Shown here: positions 54,245 through 64,000 of the stretch, in pieces
Layout: each line of letters starts with the position of its first letter
Numbering within the stretch: position 1 is the stretch's first letter
Assembly: GCA_007844125.1 (NCBI GenBank)
Contig: CM017563.1
Span: 18,124,347-18,188,346 of the forward strand
From: Sinonovacula constricta
Lineage: Eukaryota > Mollusca > Bivalvia > Cardiida > Solecurtidae
DNA length: 64,000 bases
Reading direction: 5' to 3'
Notes under the pieces: generated by a model
What the model was told of the DNA's origin: nothing
What the model saw: the letters and a program-made list of their open reading frames with translations, nothing else
Database searches by the model: none
Program-made: the position numbers and the translations under genes

Positions 54245-55500
54245 TGCACGGTTATTTCCGGACCAAAGTTTGTTTGTCCGAAAACCTTTGAAAATCAATT
54301 TACCGTTTTCATTCTCGTAAAATGTTTATGGGACAAGTTCAAACCTCAATACCAAACGAATGCCAATTTGTCTGTCTCGTTAATGAATGCTGTTGCTCTC
54401 TTTCTTCATGTGAGGTGCATTTTTTTATGTTAAATCTTTGAAATGCACACGTCCATGCATTGTACCAATATGTTAAACTTTATCTGGCACACTGCAATCA
54501 ATGAGTAATTAAGAAGGACCGGTAAAACGCTGCACGACGTTTGTCAGTTTACAATGTCACATTTTCGCAAAATATTTAATCTGATTACTTTTTATTATGT
54601 CCGGACTAACTGAACTATATGAATGGTTTACTATTTCTGTCACGCATAGGCGTGTCTATGTGTCCGACAGTTAAACCCGGAAGAGATTTTTGGGTATGCT
54701 AAATTAGGGAATGTACCTGCTCAGTTTAAAGTACTATTCCTACTTGTAGTAATATTGCTCCCCTGAGAAGCAATTTGAATTTAATTAGCAAGGCTTGGTC
54801 GTTTTCTAGTCAAGCCTTAAAACTTTTTGCATTAATGTAAAGGAAGTGTAATAGAAAATATACAGAATTTGAATATTAACACAACGGATGAGTTGTATAC
54901 TTTAATGTAGACGTGTATGCTAAATTTAAATAAAATTCTCCATCCAGTTTGGAATTTATAGATTTTGTTTTTTTAAAATTGGTATAAAATGTGTCTCCCT
55001 TTTATAAACTCCAAATATTATGTTATATCTTCTTTAGGAGAAGTGTTTTGATATTGAGTATCATTTAGAAACAAGATATAGCATAAAATAAATCAAACAA
55101 GCATGTTACTTTACTGGTTTGGCTCTAACTATTCCAAATATGTAATTAATTGTTTAATGCGTTTAAGACTGTTTTCCCCGAATTTTTTGCTTATTACACT
55201 TTATTGCAAAAATCACCGAGCTCTTGCTAGCTACACGATTTATTTCAGAGCTGCCCAAAATGTTCTATGAAGTATTTTGGTTGATGGTGCTAAATTAAAG
55301 AATAATTTCACCAGATGGTTTTGATTTTTTTAGACTTTAAACATACTAGGTAACTAATTTGTAATCAAATTTAACACAAATCATACAAGTAAAATTCATT
55401 AACAAGAATTAAATTAAAAACTATACATATTTCCTCCTTAATCTGGTAGAGTAATGCAGAAATAATTGTAAAAGTGAACAAGTAGAAATAAAATAGTTGA
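54245..55500. other. About 1.2 kb without recognised genes
   Basis: AT-rich. At its right edge (about 55500-55560) the minus strand has GAGGGTTCGAATCCCGG, a tRNA B box without a clear A box. Confidence 0.4.
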
Positions 55501-55789
55501 CCATTTGTGCCCATACCGGGATTCGAACCCTCAACCCCCAGGTTTGAAGCATTTTAACCCTAACTTTGATACTCTTCAATTGGAGGTGCAGCATTAAATC
55601 TGTTCTACCTTTCGTGTGCGGAATGTGTTTACACCAAGAAAAAAAATGAAACTCGATAAATTGATACTAGCATAACTGACACAGCAAGCAGATAAGGTTG
55701 CAAAGCCATTATCGTTGAACATATTCAAGGTGGGCCCTGCCATATCAGCAGCAACGTAAAATAGGCGTGCCATAACGCTATGCTACTTG

Positions 55790-56137
55790 ACGTTCAGTAA
55801 ATAGCGGGAAAATGACGTTCAGTAAATGGCGGGTAAACGACGTTGTTATTAAATGTCGTTCTCACTGAAATTATCCGTTTGCCGAAAATTTGAGTGTAAA
55901 GATTTTTTAAAAATAAATTATACAGTTCTTTCTGGAACAATTTACAACATTAAATGACGTAGTCCCCATGTTTTCTAATATGGCAGCGCAAATGAACGTT
56001 TGCAAATATGTAAAGAAAACATTTTTTTGAAACTCTTGAAAGAAAGCAAAATGCCGAAAATATGAGTGGGAGCATTTTTAGAAAAATACTATAACATTAT
56101 TCTACATTTCCCTATGGGACAATTTATAACATTGTAT
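55790..56137 (+). repeat. Direct duplications (24 bp and ~85 bp)
   Basis: GACGTTCAGTAAATRGCGGG occurs twice at 55790-55838. GCCGAAAATTTGAGTG...ACAATTTACAACATT (55873-) recurs as GCCGAAAATATGAGTG...ACAATTTATAACATT (56053-). Confidence 0.65.
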
Positions 56138-56395
56138 TAAAGCTGGCATCCGATAGTTTGCCTATATCAAATGTATGTTACAATATTCTCATTGTGGTGG
56201 GGAAATATGGAACGTTTCTGCATAAACTTATAATTTATTCTAAGTAACGGGGATTTTTAACACTTAGTCAAATGTTAGACCATACAAATCCTGAATTAAA
56301 TGCCCATTCTTTTCGAATGTAAAAGTAAGCACGATCGCGAGTTCAGATACAAATACATTCCGACGTCAGAGCAGTTTTATCTGGATGATTGAATA
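56134..56395 (-). mobile_element. Family A right half, cut at family F side
   Basis: TTAAAGCTGGCATCCGATAG, GCATAAACTTATAATTTATT and CATTCCGACGTCAGAGCAGT; it stops near the family F copy. Confidence 0.7.
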
Positions 56396-56444
56396 AGATG
56401 GTCTCAAAGTTAGAGGTCCCCACCACACCAACCCACCCACGCAC

Positions 56445-56685
56445 CCCCGTTGTGACGACAAGTTTGAACACGTCAAGACGATTGACGGTTTGATTGACAG
56501 GTTTATGAGGCGGATAACATGTCATTTTGGTGGAACAGGTAGAATTGAGGCGGGAACGTCTAAGTCGGGTAGATTCTTTTAAGACGTTTCCATAGAAAAT
56601 TGAAGCTTTCACTCGCTGCGCTGTTTCGGATTTTACTTTCTGTAAAGACGTCTAAAAATAAAAAGACTCTATCCTATACATAGGG
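56445..56685 (+). mobile_element. Family F repeat with both hairpin arms
   Basis: GTTGTGACGACAAGTTTGAA, TTGACGGTTTGATTGACAGG, and arms TCGGGTAGATTCTTTTAAGA / AAAGACTCTATCCTATACAT. Confidence 0.75.
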
Positions 56686-56701
56686 TGCGCGTAATTTAGG
56701 C

Positions 56702-56925
56702 CAGTATTCACCAATTATTTTTAAGTGAGTCATGGATTTCAATCCACAATATCTTCATTATGTATTTAGCGACATGTCTATATATTTTTAAATGACACGT
56801 TAACTTTGCTACTATAAGTTTAAAATCACATTGAAACTTCATAAACAGGCTTAGTCTTATTGGTATGAAAATTGTGACTTGGACTTAAGTCATGACTTAG
56901 ACTTAAGAATGGTTGGTGAATATAT
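56702..56925. mobile_element. Family L MITE
   Basis: CAGTATTCACCAATTATTTT and AAGTGAGTCATGG on the left pair with GACTTAGACTTAAGAATGGT and TGGTGAATAT on the right. About 225 bp. Confidence 0.55.
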
Positions 56926-57076
56926 GACTTAACGTTAACTAAAACGCCATTTAGTTGTTTGCTATGTTTGCGAAACGTATGCTACCTTGTTACTCATAAA
57001 GTTAATTTTAGCAAGATATATGAAGCGTGCATAGATTTAAGAAACATGAGCCATTAATTAACAGTGAAAACCCCTA

Positions 57077-57453
57077 TTAAAGATGGTATTCGATAGCTTG
57101 CCTACATTTTATATATGTAACAATGTCTGTAAATAAGAATGATTGGGATATCTGCCAAAAATAGACACCAACGTCATGGCGGATGACGTGGATGAACTTA
57201 AACATAAGTGGTCACATGTTGTTTTTTTTGTTGTTTTTTTTTTTGTTTTTTGGTTTAAAAATAGCTAACTGTGCAACGTCGCTTAGATAGAAAATACATG
57301 TTGGTAATGACGATTGTGGCGTTATGGTTCACTTTTCAGATAGGCGTAGGACATCAATAAACAACATTTTGCGAGATCCGTTCAGATAACAATGATTTAC
57401 TAAGATGTTTAATGAAAATATTTTTGGTCCAAACTGTCGGATACCACCTTTAA
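57077..57453 (-). mobile_element. Family A element with TTAA on both sides
   Basis: TTAA at 57077-57080 precedes AGATGGTATTCGATAGCTTG. The right end CAAACTGTCGGATACCACCT is followed by TTAA at 57450-57453. A T-rich stretch expanded at 57220-57255. Internally shortened. Confidence 0.85.
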
Positions 57454-58225
57454 AATTTGAAATGCAAATTACATGAAAGATGGGTATCTATGTAGAAGTA
57501 AGTATTGCAAAACTAAGTAGAAATCGCTTCAGTCAACACAATAATGTACTTAATGTGTTGCTGTTGATACTTTTTCACTGATGCAGAAGATCAACAGGCA
57601 TAATGTTGTCAAAATTAATAAAAAAAACAATTTCTTATTACTACTTATTTATTCGATTATGTTAAAAAATGAAACCGCTAATGCGTTGTTTGTTTGTTTT
57701 TTGGTGTTGTTGTTGTTGTTTTTGAGTAGCTTTTTTTAAAATTGTAATAAATTTGTAGACATATTTTAATTTGTTCGAAATGGCTTTTAATTTAAAACAA
57801 ATTAATGTAATAAATATACGTGTTTGATGTTTTTTATTGAAAATATATTTTGCAGAGAGATAGCGCTTACCATACCACTGTTTTTTTTAATATTTCTAGA
57901 AAAAAATGTAATTGGTACAAAAAGTAAAACTATAAGCACGTGGCACAAAAAGGCTGACAGGAACCTTGTAGAGACATAGAGACACAATCAACAGAGAATT
58001 GGATTGCCGTACAATAAGTCGTGAGTTGAAATCCTTCAAAAACAAACATTATCTTTCTTTTAACTTTCTTTGCTTTTTATTTTATTCTGGTATCTTCGCA
58101 GGTACCAATTAAACAGGTTAAGAGAGTTCGACTTAGTCTTACTTTTGTATGTCTTAGGTAAACGGTCGCATTAGGACACATTGTCTATAAATACAAAGAT
58201 TTCTTTTACGAATAAAGTAAAAGTA
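57454..58225. other. No gene seen
   Basis: AT-rich. A hydrophobic minus frame ends at a donor-like GTAAGC near 57870, but lacks an ATG. Confidence 0.35.
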
Positions 58226-59012
58226 CCTTCGTTATTTCATACTTTGCTTTTGTCTATGCGCACCTTCGTTATGCCATGATTTGCTTTGGCATAGGCGTAC
58301 TTTAATTATGCCACGCTTTGCTTTGGTCTGTACGTACTTATGCCAACCTTCGGTATGCCACGCTTTGCTTTGCTCGATGCGTACCTTTGTTATGCCACGC
58401 TTTGCAAAGGTCTATGCCTACCTTCGTTATGCCACGCTTTGCTTGGTCTATGTCTACCTTCGTTATGTCATGCTTTGCTTTGTTCTATGCCTACCTTCGT
58501 TATGCCACGCTTTGCTTTGGTCTATGCCTACCTTCGATATGCCACGCTTTGCTTGGTCTATGTCTACCTTCGTTATGTCATGCTTTGCTTTGTTCTATGC
58601 CTACCTTCGTTATGCCACGCTTTGCTTTGGTCTATGCCTACCTTCGTTATGCCACGCTTTGCTTAGGTCTATGCCTACCTTCGTTATGCCACGCTTTGCT
58701 TTGGTCTATGCCTACCTTCGTTATGCCATGCTTTGCTTGGTCTATGTCTACCTTCGTTATGTCATGCTTTGCTTTGTTCTATGCCTACCTTCGTTATGCC
58801 ATGCTTTGCTTTTGTCTATGCATACCTTCGTTATGCCACGCTTTGCTTTGGTCTTTGCCTACCTTCGTTATGCCACGCTTTGCTTCCGTCTATGCATACC
58901 TTCGTTATGCCATGATTTGTTTTGTTCTATGCGTATCTACGTTATGCCACGCTTTGCTTTGCTCTGTGCGTAACTTCGTTATGCCACGCTTAGATTTGCT
59001 CTGCGCGTAACT
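58226..59012 (+). repeat. 37-bp minisatellite, about 21 units
   Basis: Unit TATGCCACGCTTTGCTTTGG plus TCTATGCCTACCTTCGT, with 36-bp variants lacking one T or G. No stop codon occurs in any forward frame of the unit, so two overlapping 230-codon frames result; these are not genes. Confidence 0.95.
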
Positions 59013-59068
59013 TCGGGGCCTCTCGTAGCTTTAGTCGACGCTCTTCCGATTGCGCTACCCGGTCAGGC
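59013..59068 (-). mobile_element. tRNA-like SINE head fragment
   Basis: Minus strand GGGTAGCGCAATCGGAAGAG and CGTCGACT give a clear A box. It abuts the minisatellite. Confidence 0.5.
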
Positions 59069-59818
59069 TTTTATTATATAAGCTATGGAAAAAACGCAAA
59101 GTAGCAGTCTAGTTCCCATCAAAGTAACGGCTCGTTAATCTCACTTAATTTTGTACGGATGGCCATCATCATGGCGCAAGCTCTCGGCGACGCCTTGAAG
59201 GTCCTATATCCTACCTCTTTTTGTAAGCTATTGGTGCGGTATCATCTGTTGTTCACTAAACTAATTTTCTTGTCACTGTATTCATTAAGGACTATCGGGA
59301 GCGTCATGCCGTCTGGATATTAACAAAACGTCTGGTCTATTATATAGACATGAATAGTTGCTATTTATTCGAGTATGAATAAACATCGCTGGTACTGTTA
59401 GGTAAATAACCTAGAAAGATATATGTGAAAATATGGGACATCCCCCTCATTTTCAGACAATCTCAAAAGATAGACAGACATCTGATAAGAGTAAAACAAA
59501 TCATATCTGTCTCTGCTCATAAATGCCAGCTTGTCTTTTTAATGTTGTTGTTGCTGCTGCTGTTGCTGCTGCTTATTACGTATTGATAAATAAAAAACAA
59601 AGTGGACGCATGAATAAAATTTAAAGGAAATAAAACAAAATGAAAGTCCCCATATGTTGAAGAAAAAAGTTGCAACAAAATGCTTTGAAACTATATTCTT
59701 AATAAAATTAGAAACAATCCAAAAATTGTGTGTACACTTGTTTTGCATTTTTTTTCGCAGGCGGACTATTTACCAATATTCGTGTTTATTTTAAAAAAGA
59801 CAACCAATGGTTATTTTT
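59069..59818. other. No gene called; two weak exon candidates
   Basis: ATGGCCATCATCATGGCGCA at 59161 opens MAIIMAQALGDALKVLYPTS before GTAAGC at 59222. At 59760 TTTTTTTTCGCAG is a strong acceptor followed by frames of 20-33 codons. Neither has a partner. Confidence 0.25.
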
Positions 59819-59950
59819 AAGAATGGTATCCGACTTTTCGCCTGACTTAGATGTCTTTTAGAAATGTAAAGATAGAAATGCATTGCCTTTTGGTAATTAA
59901 AAATGATAGCTGAAAACAGGTACGGATAAGACATCAGTATTTTGTAGTGC
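59819..59950 (-). mobile_element. Family A right-end fragment
   Basis: AGAATGGTATCCGACTTTTC then AATGATAGCTGAAAACAGGT. Confidence 0.55.
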
Positions 59951-60002
59951 AAATACTAAGCACATCTTGTTTGATCAGTTTAGTTGTAAGAGGAATTTTC
60001 GT

Positions 60003-60516
60003 TAAAGGTGGTAACCGACAGTTTGGACCAAAATTTTTTTTTCTCAAATAACCAAATAAGTCATTGTTACCCGAAAAGGTCATGCAAAATGCTGCTTAAT
60101 GACGCCCTGGTTCACTGTGAACAGTGAAATGTAAACCCCCATTCCTCATTGCAAACAGGTATTTTTCCTATCTGAGCCACGCTGCAGAGATAGATATTTT
60201 TTTTTTACTAAGAAAACCACGTGACAACTCACTTTTGACGTTATGTTATAACATCATCCGGCTAGTCCGCTCTGATGTCTATATCTATTTTTAGCTGAGA
60301 TCAGTATCGTGATAACTTAGAGATTTGAAATGGATGAACTTTTAGAGTGTTTTTAACGCAATTTGTTTTGTCTAACAATATAAGTAGTATCCAAAACCAC
60401 CTTCACTTATACTAAATTATGAGTTTATGCAGAAAGTATGTCTACATTCCCCAAAGCAGTGGCAAGTTATTGTGACATGAATTTGATATCGGCAAACTAT
60501 CGGATACCACCGTTTA
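60003..60516 (+). mobile_element. Family A element, full length, well kept
   Basis: TTAAAGGTGGTAACCGACAG to GGCAAACTATCGGATACCAC then CGTTTAA. All core phrases are present: TCTCAAATAACCAAATAAGT, GAGCCACGCTGCAGAGATAG, CCACGTGACAACTCAC, CATCCGGCTAGTCCGCTCTG. A good type copy. Confidence 0.9.
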
Positions 60517-60570
60517 AGGACAGACAGGGGCGTGCCTAGGCGACCTTTGAGTATACGCACTATTCCTGTG

Positions 60571-60590
60571 TGTGTGTGTGGTGTGTGTGT

Positions 60591-60619
<29 letters not shown>
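60571..60619 (+). repeat. (GT)n followed by G29
   Basis: GTGTGTGTGT then 29 consecutive G at 60591-60619. It lies just after CAGGGGCGTGCCTAGG (60527), which resembles one hAT-like terminus, but no partner end was found. Confidence 0.95.
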
Positions 60620-60621
<2 letters not shown>

Positions 60622-61144
60622 CAGAGGCATTCCCCCGGCCCTGGATTCTCTTTCCTTAGAACGCCGTGGATGCATTCTGGGGAGAAACTCTGTCACAGTA
60701 CAACGAGCAGGAAGGGATAGAAATACGTCAGGTAGGGTTGCAGAAGTATTTGTAGAATTTGGAAAAGAGTTAAAGAACTCTAATTTAAAAAAAATGAAAC
60801 AACTAACAACAAGTGCCAAACACAGGTTATGTACGATTTTTATTTGCTTTTTGACGTTTTTATTTTTTCAATTTTTGGAAGCAACTGTACGCAACTGACA
60901 GACTTCGAATCTTGCGACATGCTGTCATTATAAAACATCTCAATGACAACATGTTCTGACCGCATTATTGTTATTCAACAACATTTACTTATAAAACAAA
61001 GTTCATATTTTTTATTTATCTATGCGTTTGTGGTCATGTGGCTAGGTCTGAAAATAACGATATGTGCTGCGCTGAAATAATGGGACACAAATATATGCAT
61101 GACATCAACAATTACGAGAATTTCTTTAATAATTGAATATTTAA
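60620..61144. other. No gene seen
   Basis: The frames starting in the G run and continuing to 60898 are low-complexity at the start and unsupported after. Confidence 0.35.
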
Positions 61145-61655
61145 AAGGTGGAATCCAAGATTTTGGATTAAAGTTTTTTTTCTCAAATAACTAAAAAAGT
61201 GATTGTTGCCTGGAGAAAGTCCTGCTAAATGCTGTTCTTTAATGCCCTAGATCGTGAACAGTGAGACATAAATCCACACTCGCAATTGCAAACATGTATT
61301 TACTATCTGAGCCACGCTGCAGAGATTTTTATTATTATTTTTTTTTTTGCTATTTTTAAACTAAGAAAATCATGTGACATCTTACTCATGAGCTTACCTT
61401 CTATCGTCATCCGTGTAGTCTGCTCTGACGTCAAAAGCTATTTTTAGCAGAGATCACTATCTTGCTTATTCATCGATTTGAAAAGACATAAAATTAAGAG
61501 TGATATTTTTAGCAATTTGTATTATCTAACAATGTAGGAAGTATTTCCAATCGACCTTAATTAGACTAAATTAATACAAAAAAATAATTTAAAAAACATG
61601 CCTAAGTTTCCTAAAACATTACTGTTATATGCATTTTATATACCACCTTTAAAAC
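61145..61655 (+). mobile_element. Family A element, full length, diverged right end
   Basis: AAAAGGTGGAATCCAAGATT, TTCTCAAATAACTAAAAAAG, GAGCCACGCTGCAGAGATTT; the right end is reduced to TATACCACCTTTAAA. Confidence 0.8.
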
Positions 61656-62530
61656 TTGTTTTTTTCTGAATAGTAATTTTTTAATGTTAGTGTTAAATGA
61701 GAAGGCATTGTTAATTCAAAGCAAATCCCACATCTTTCTGTGGCATCAACTATATTATTTATTTTTATAAGCTTTATTTATAAACTTTCAACTGAAAATT
61801 CTTTTTAAAAGACTGAAACGTTTGTTAAATCGTATAAAAAGAAGTACGTGCTTTATATGAAGGCAGTTTGAATACATAGCAACTCCCAAACATGTATTTA
61901 ATATACAGCAACTCTCAAACATGTCTGCGACATCTAAAGTATTTATTATTTCTTTTGTAAGTTCATACCTTTAACTAAGTTTGTTTTTTTATAATGTCAA
62001 GATTAAATTTTTAAAGCAGTATTAAAGAAAACGTTTTTACATAAGAAGGCGTTGTGAATACACAGCGCAGGTGTTAAAACTGTTCATAAAGCTAATTATT
62101 AATAACATTTATCGTATTGACGCGGAGTGAGGGTACGTCGTCTGACAAACAATAAGAAAAGAAAGACAGAAAAACGAAAGAAATAAGGAAAAGTGAATTG
62201 GTGTGTATGTATAAACACATATCTCCTGCGGTAACAACGTCACAATTGAGATAAGCACACAAATACAAAAACATGCCGTTATTGTTCAGCTGCAAAGACT
62301 ATAGTGTAAACATTTCGCAAGTTTTGTTTGGATTTTGTTAAATAAATTTCAGTCTTTTCAATGAGGTGGACGTGAGCGCGCAAGCACGTAGCAAACATTG
62401 AACTTTAATCTTGACAAACGTTGTGTTTGCCTGGACCGCATTGGCTAGAAAGTACTGAATGACTGATTAAAGGAGCTGACTGTGACGTCATCAATAACAA
62501 CATCATGAACGCAACAAGATCCTATCGTTG
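61656..62530. other. No gene seen
   Basis: AT-rich. A ~36-bp partial tandem (AGCAACTCTCAAACATGT-like) lies at 61875-61925. Confidence 0.4.
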
Positions 62531-62539
62531 TGGATATTA

Positions 62540-62540
62540 G

Positions 62541-62606
<66 letters not shown>

Positions 62607-62624
62607 CGACGACGACGACGAAAG

Positions 62625-62671
<47 letters not shown>

Positions 62672-62739
62672 GTGGTGCTAGTGGTAGTGGTGGTGGTGGT
62701 TGTGGTGATGATGATAATGATGATGACGGTGATTATGAT

Positions 62740-62830
<91 letters not shown>
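62540..62830 (+). repeat. (GAT)n, (GGT)n-like and (AGT)n microsatellite cluster
   Basis: GAT array 62540-62670 with a GAC stretch, mixed GGT/GAT, then AGT array from 62743. Poly-Asp, poly-Met and poly-Ser frames across it are artefacts. Confidence 0.97.
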
Positions 62831-62831
<1 letters not shown>

Positions 62832-63012
62832 CTTTTTCGTTATCAAGTTTGTTCTATTTCTAATTATTCTAGTAGAAAATAAAAACAGAAACGGAGCACA
62901 TAATAATACAATTTATAAGTTAAGAAACAGTGAGCGTTCTTCTTAAATATCCTTTTAAAAGCATATTGAAACATAAATGACAGTTAAAGCCTCGGGCAAG
63001 AAATGCGTACAT

Positions 63013-63120
63013 CACGTGACCTGTGCGCTCATTTGCATAAGTAAACACTCAAGAGCGCGTCGCTGATTGGTTGATGGATGAGTTCTGTCTAAGGAGGCTT
63101 GTTTCCGTGTCTATAAATAG
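63013..63120 (+). promoter_or_regulatory. Promoter-like cluster: E-box, octamer, CCAAT, TATA
   Basis: CACGTG at 63013-63018, the exact octamer ATTTGCAT at 63031-63038, inverted CCAAT (GATTGG) at 63065-63070 and TATAAATAG at 63112-63120. Spacing is natural for an RNA polymerase II promoter on the plus strand. Octamer plus CCAAT plus TATA is known from H2B histone and some tissue-specific promoters. Start of transcription would be near 63140. Confidence 0.6.
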
Positions 63121-63133
63121 CTCCTAACTACAC

Positions 63134-63236
63134 ATGACAGCTCAGAGTGGCTTTTACTGCACAGTGTATCGAAAGATAGTGACTCCTTACATTATATGGG
63201 ATTGTGACTCGAATAGGTTTAAACATATGGCTACAG
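63134..63236 (+). CDS. Candidate first exon at the right edge
   Basis: Downstream of the TATA box the sequence runs to GGCTACAG and a GTATTT donor at 63237. The ATG at 63134 (MTAQSGFYCTVYRKIVTPYI) is only about 20 bases from the TATA box, possibly upstream of the start of transcription. The later ATG at 63227 (ATGGCTACAG/GT) is then the likelier start, giving a mostly untranslated first exon. Later exons would lie beyond the trinucleotide array or outside the window. No product can be named. Confidence 0.35.
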
Positions 63237-63403
63237 GTATTTATCAGTTATATAATTTTTACATAATTTTGATTTTTAATTGTCATTCTTGCCTTATGTA
63301 TGTTATTGTTTACTCTGTCTTTGAGTTGTCAACAAAAGAACGGCTTTTTATTGTAGTCTTCCGAACGTGTTACATTTGATAGTAGTGTCTTTCTACTGAT
63401 ACT

Positions 63404-63640
63404 ACTACTACTACTACTACTACTTCTACTACTACAACAACTACTACTACTACTACTACTACTACTACTGTTGCTACTACTTCTACAACTTCTACTACTA
63501 CTCCTACTACTTCTACTGCTGCTGCTGCTGCTACTACTACTACTACTACTGCTACTACTACTGTAACTTCTACTACTACTTCTACTGCTGCTGCTACTAC
63601 TACTACTTCTACTACTGCTACTACTACCACAACGTCTACT
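63404..63640 (+). repeat. (CTA)n trinucleotide array with CTG, TTC interruptions
   Basis: Dominated by CTA, with GCT clusters. Poly-Ser and poly-Val frames on the minus strand are artefacts. Confidence 0.97.
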
Positions 63641-63691
63641 ACTTCTAGTTATCCAACACACAACCTTTAAAACACATGTGTGTAAAGAAGA

Positions 63692-63961
63692 TCAATGTAA
63701 CGCTGACTCATCATATGCAATGAATACGTTTTTTCCGCACTCGCCGTCTGTCTTTCTCCTTGGCAGTCTGTCATTCCATGTCTTCAGTTGCCATTCGGTC
63801 TCCTCAACTTCTTTATGTGTAATATTTTTTCTTTTTGTGTCTTCTTTTCCTCTTCCTCTCAAGTCTCTTAACCTTGTATTTGCCTTTCTCTCTGATTTTC
63901 TTCTCTGTCTTTTTAAGACAGACTTAATTTGTCTGACTTTCCACTCACGTGCAGTTTCACT
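63692..63961 (-). CDS. Unassigned open frame without ATG at the right edge
   Basis: Minus strand, 89 codons between TAG 63964-63962 and TGA 63694-63692. It is Lys/Arg/Glu-rich (KSVLKRQRRKSERKANTRLR and later EETEWQLKTWNDRLPRRKTD). It could be an exon or merely purine-rich DNA; the opposite strand is pyrimidine-rich. Confidence 0.2.
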   Translation of the reverse strand, partial: SETAREWKVRQIKSVLKRQRRKSERKANTRLRDLRGRGKEDTKRKNITHKEVEETEWQLKTWNDRLPRRKTDGECGKNVFIAYDESALH

Positions 63962-64000
63962 CTATCTTTTTATTATTTTTTTTTCAATCGTTTCTAACTG

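Noticed and set aside
57802..57987. Signal-peptide-like minus frame ending at GTAAGC
   Set aside because: No ATG in frame; the sequence is T-rich, so the hydrophobic frame is expected by chance.
58281..59010. Two overlapping 230-codon frames
   Set aside because: They are the 37-bp minisatellite read in different phases; the unit simply lacks stops.
62528..62863. Poly-Met/poly-Asp/poly-Ser frames
   Set aside because: Trinucleotide arrays.
63329..63661. Poly-Ser and poly-Val minus-strand frames
   Set aside because: (CTA)n array.

Overview
This window looks like AT-rich nuclear DNA of an invertebrate animal. A bivalve-like mollusc is my best guess (inference). Grounds: three tRNA-headed SINE families, a two-ORF non-LTR retrotransposon with an L1-type ORF1, many small inverted-repeat DNA elements, dense microsatellites, and CpG-containing first exons that read ATGGCG next to CACGTG boxes. 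There are no operons, no CRISPR arrays and no intact long host gene.

Layout. 0-3.5 kb holds a broken SAP-domain ORF, a helicase-exon repeat, a SINE and a possible small split gene on the minus strand that the SINE interrupts. 4.1-9.3 kb is a nearly complete LINE with one frameshift and one nonsense codon. 9.8-30 kb is a patchwork of repeats I call family A (TTAA-flanked inverted-repeat element, about 500 bp, roughly twenty copies), family B (palindrome-rich repeats that carry the first exon of a RecQ-like helicase), SINE-C, SINE-D and SINE-E, plus parts of a few host exons. 30.2-33.2 kb is a satellite locus built on a palindromic AATACCCAGCTAGCTGGGTATT-type core and arranged as two opposed arms. 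37.4-40.4 kb has two more minisatellites (59-bp and 55-bp units). 40.9-62 kb continues the A/SINE patchwork, with a 37-bp minisatellite at 58.2-59.0 kb and a small gene island at 49.5-50.3 kb. The right edge carries a promoter-like cluster (CACGTG, octamer, inverted CCAAT, TATA).

How things fit together. Most of the sequence is explained by non-autonomous mobile elements inserted into one another. Several insertions can be ordered because target-site duplications or interrupted consensus sequence are visible. The best host-gene evidence is two short pairs of exons that join in frame across GT-AG introns (13243-13486 and 49510-49953), neither of which I can name. The most unusual items are the helicase-exon repeats with long inverted arms (19.9-20.8 kb), the opposed-arm satellite (30.2-33.2 kb), and the LINE's ORF1/ORF2 junction, where a single UAG separates two ORFs in the same frame.

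Limits: everything was read by eye. Repeat boundaries are approximate by several bases, exon calls rest on splice motifs and open frames only, and no database comparison was possible.
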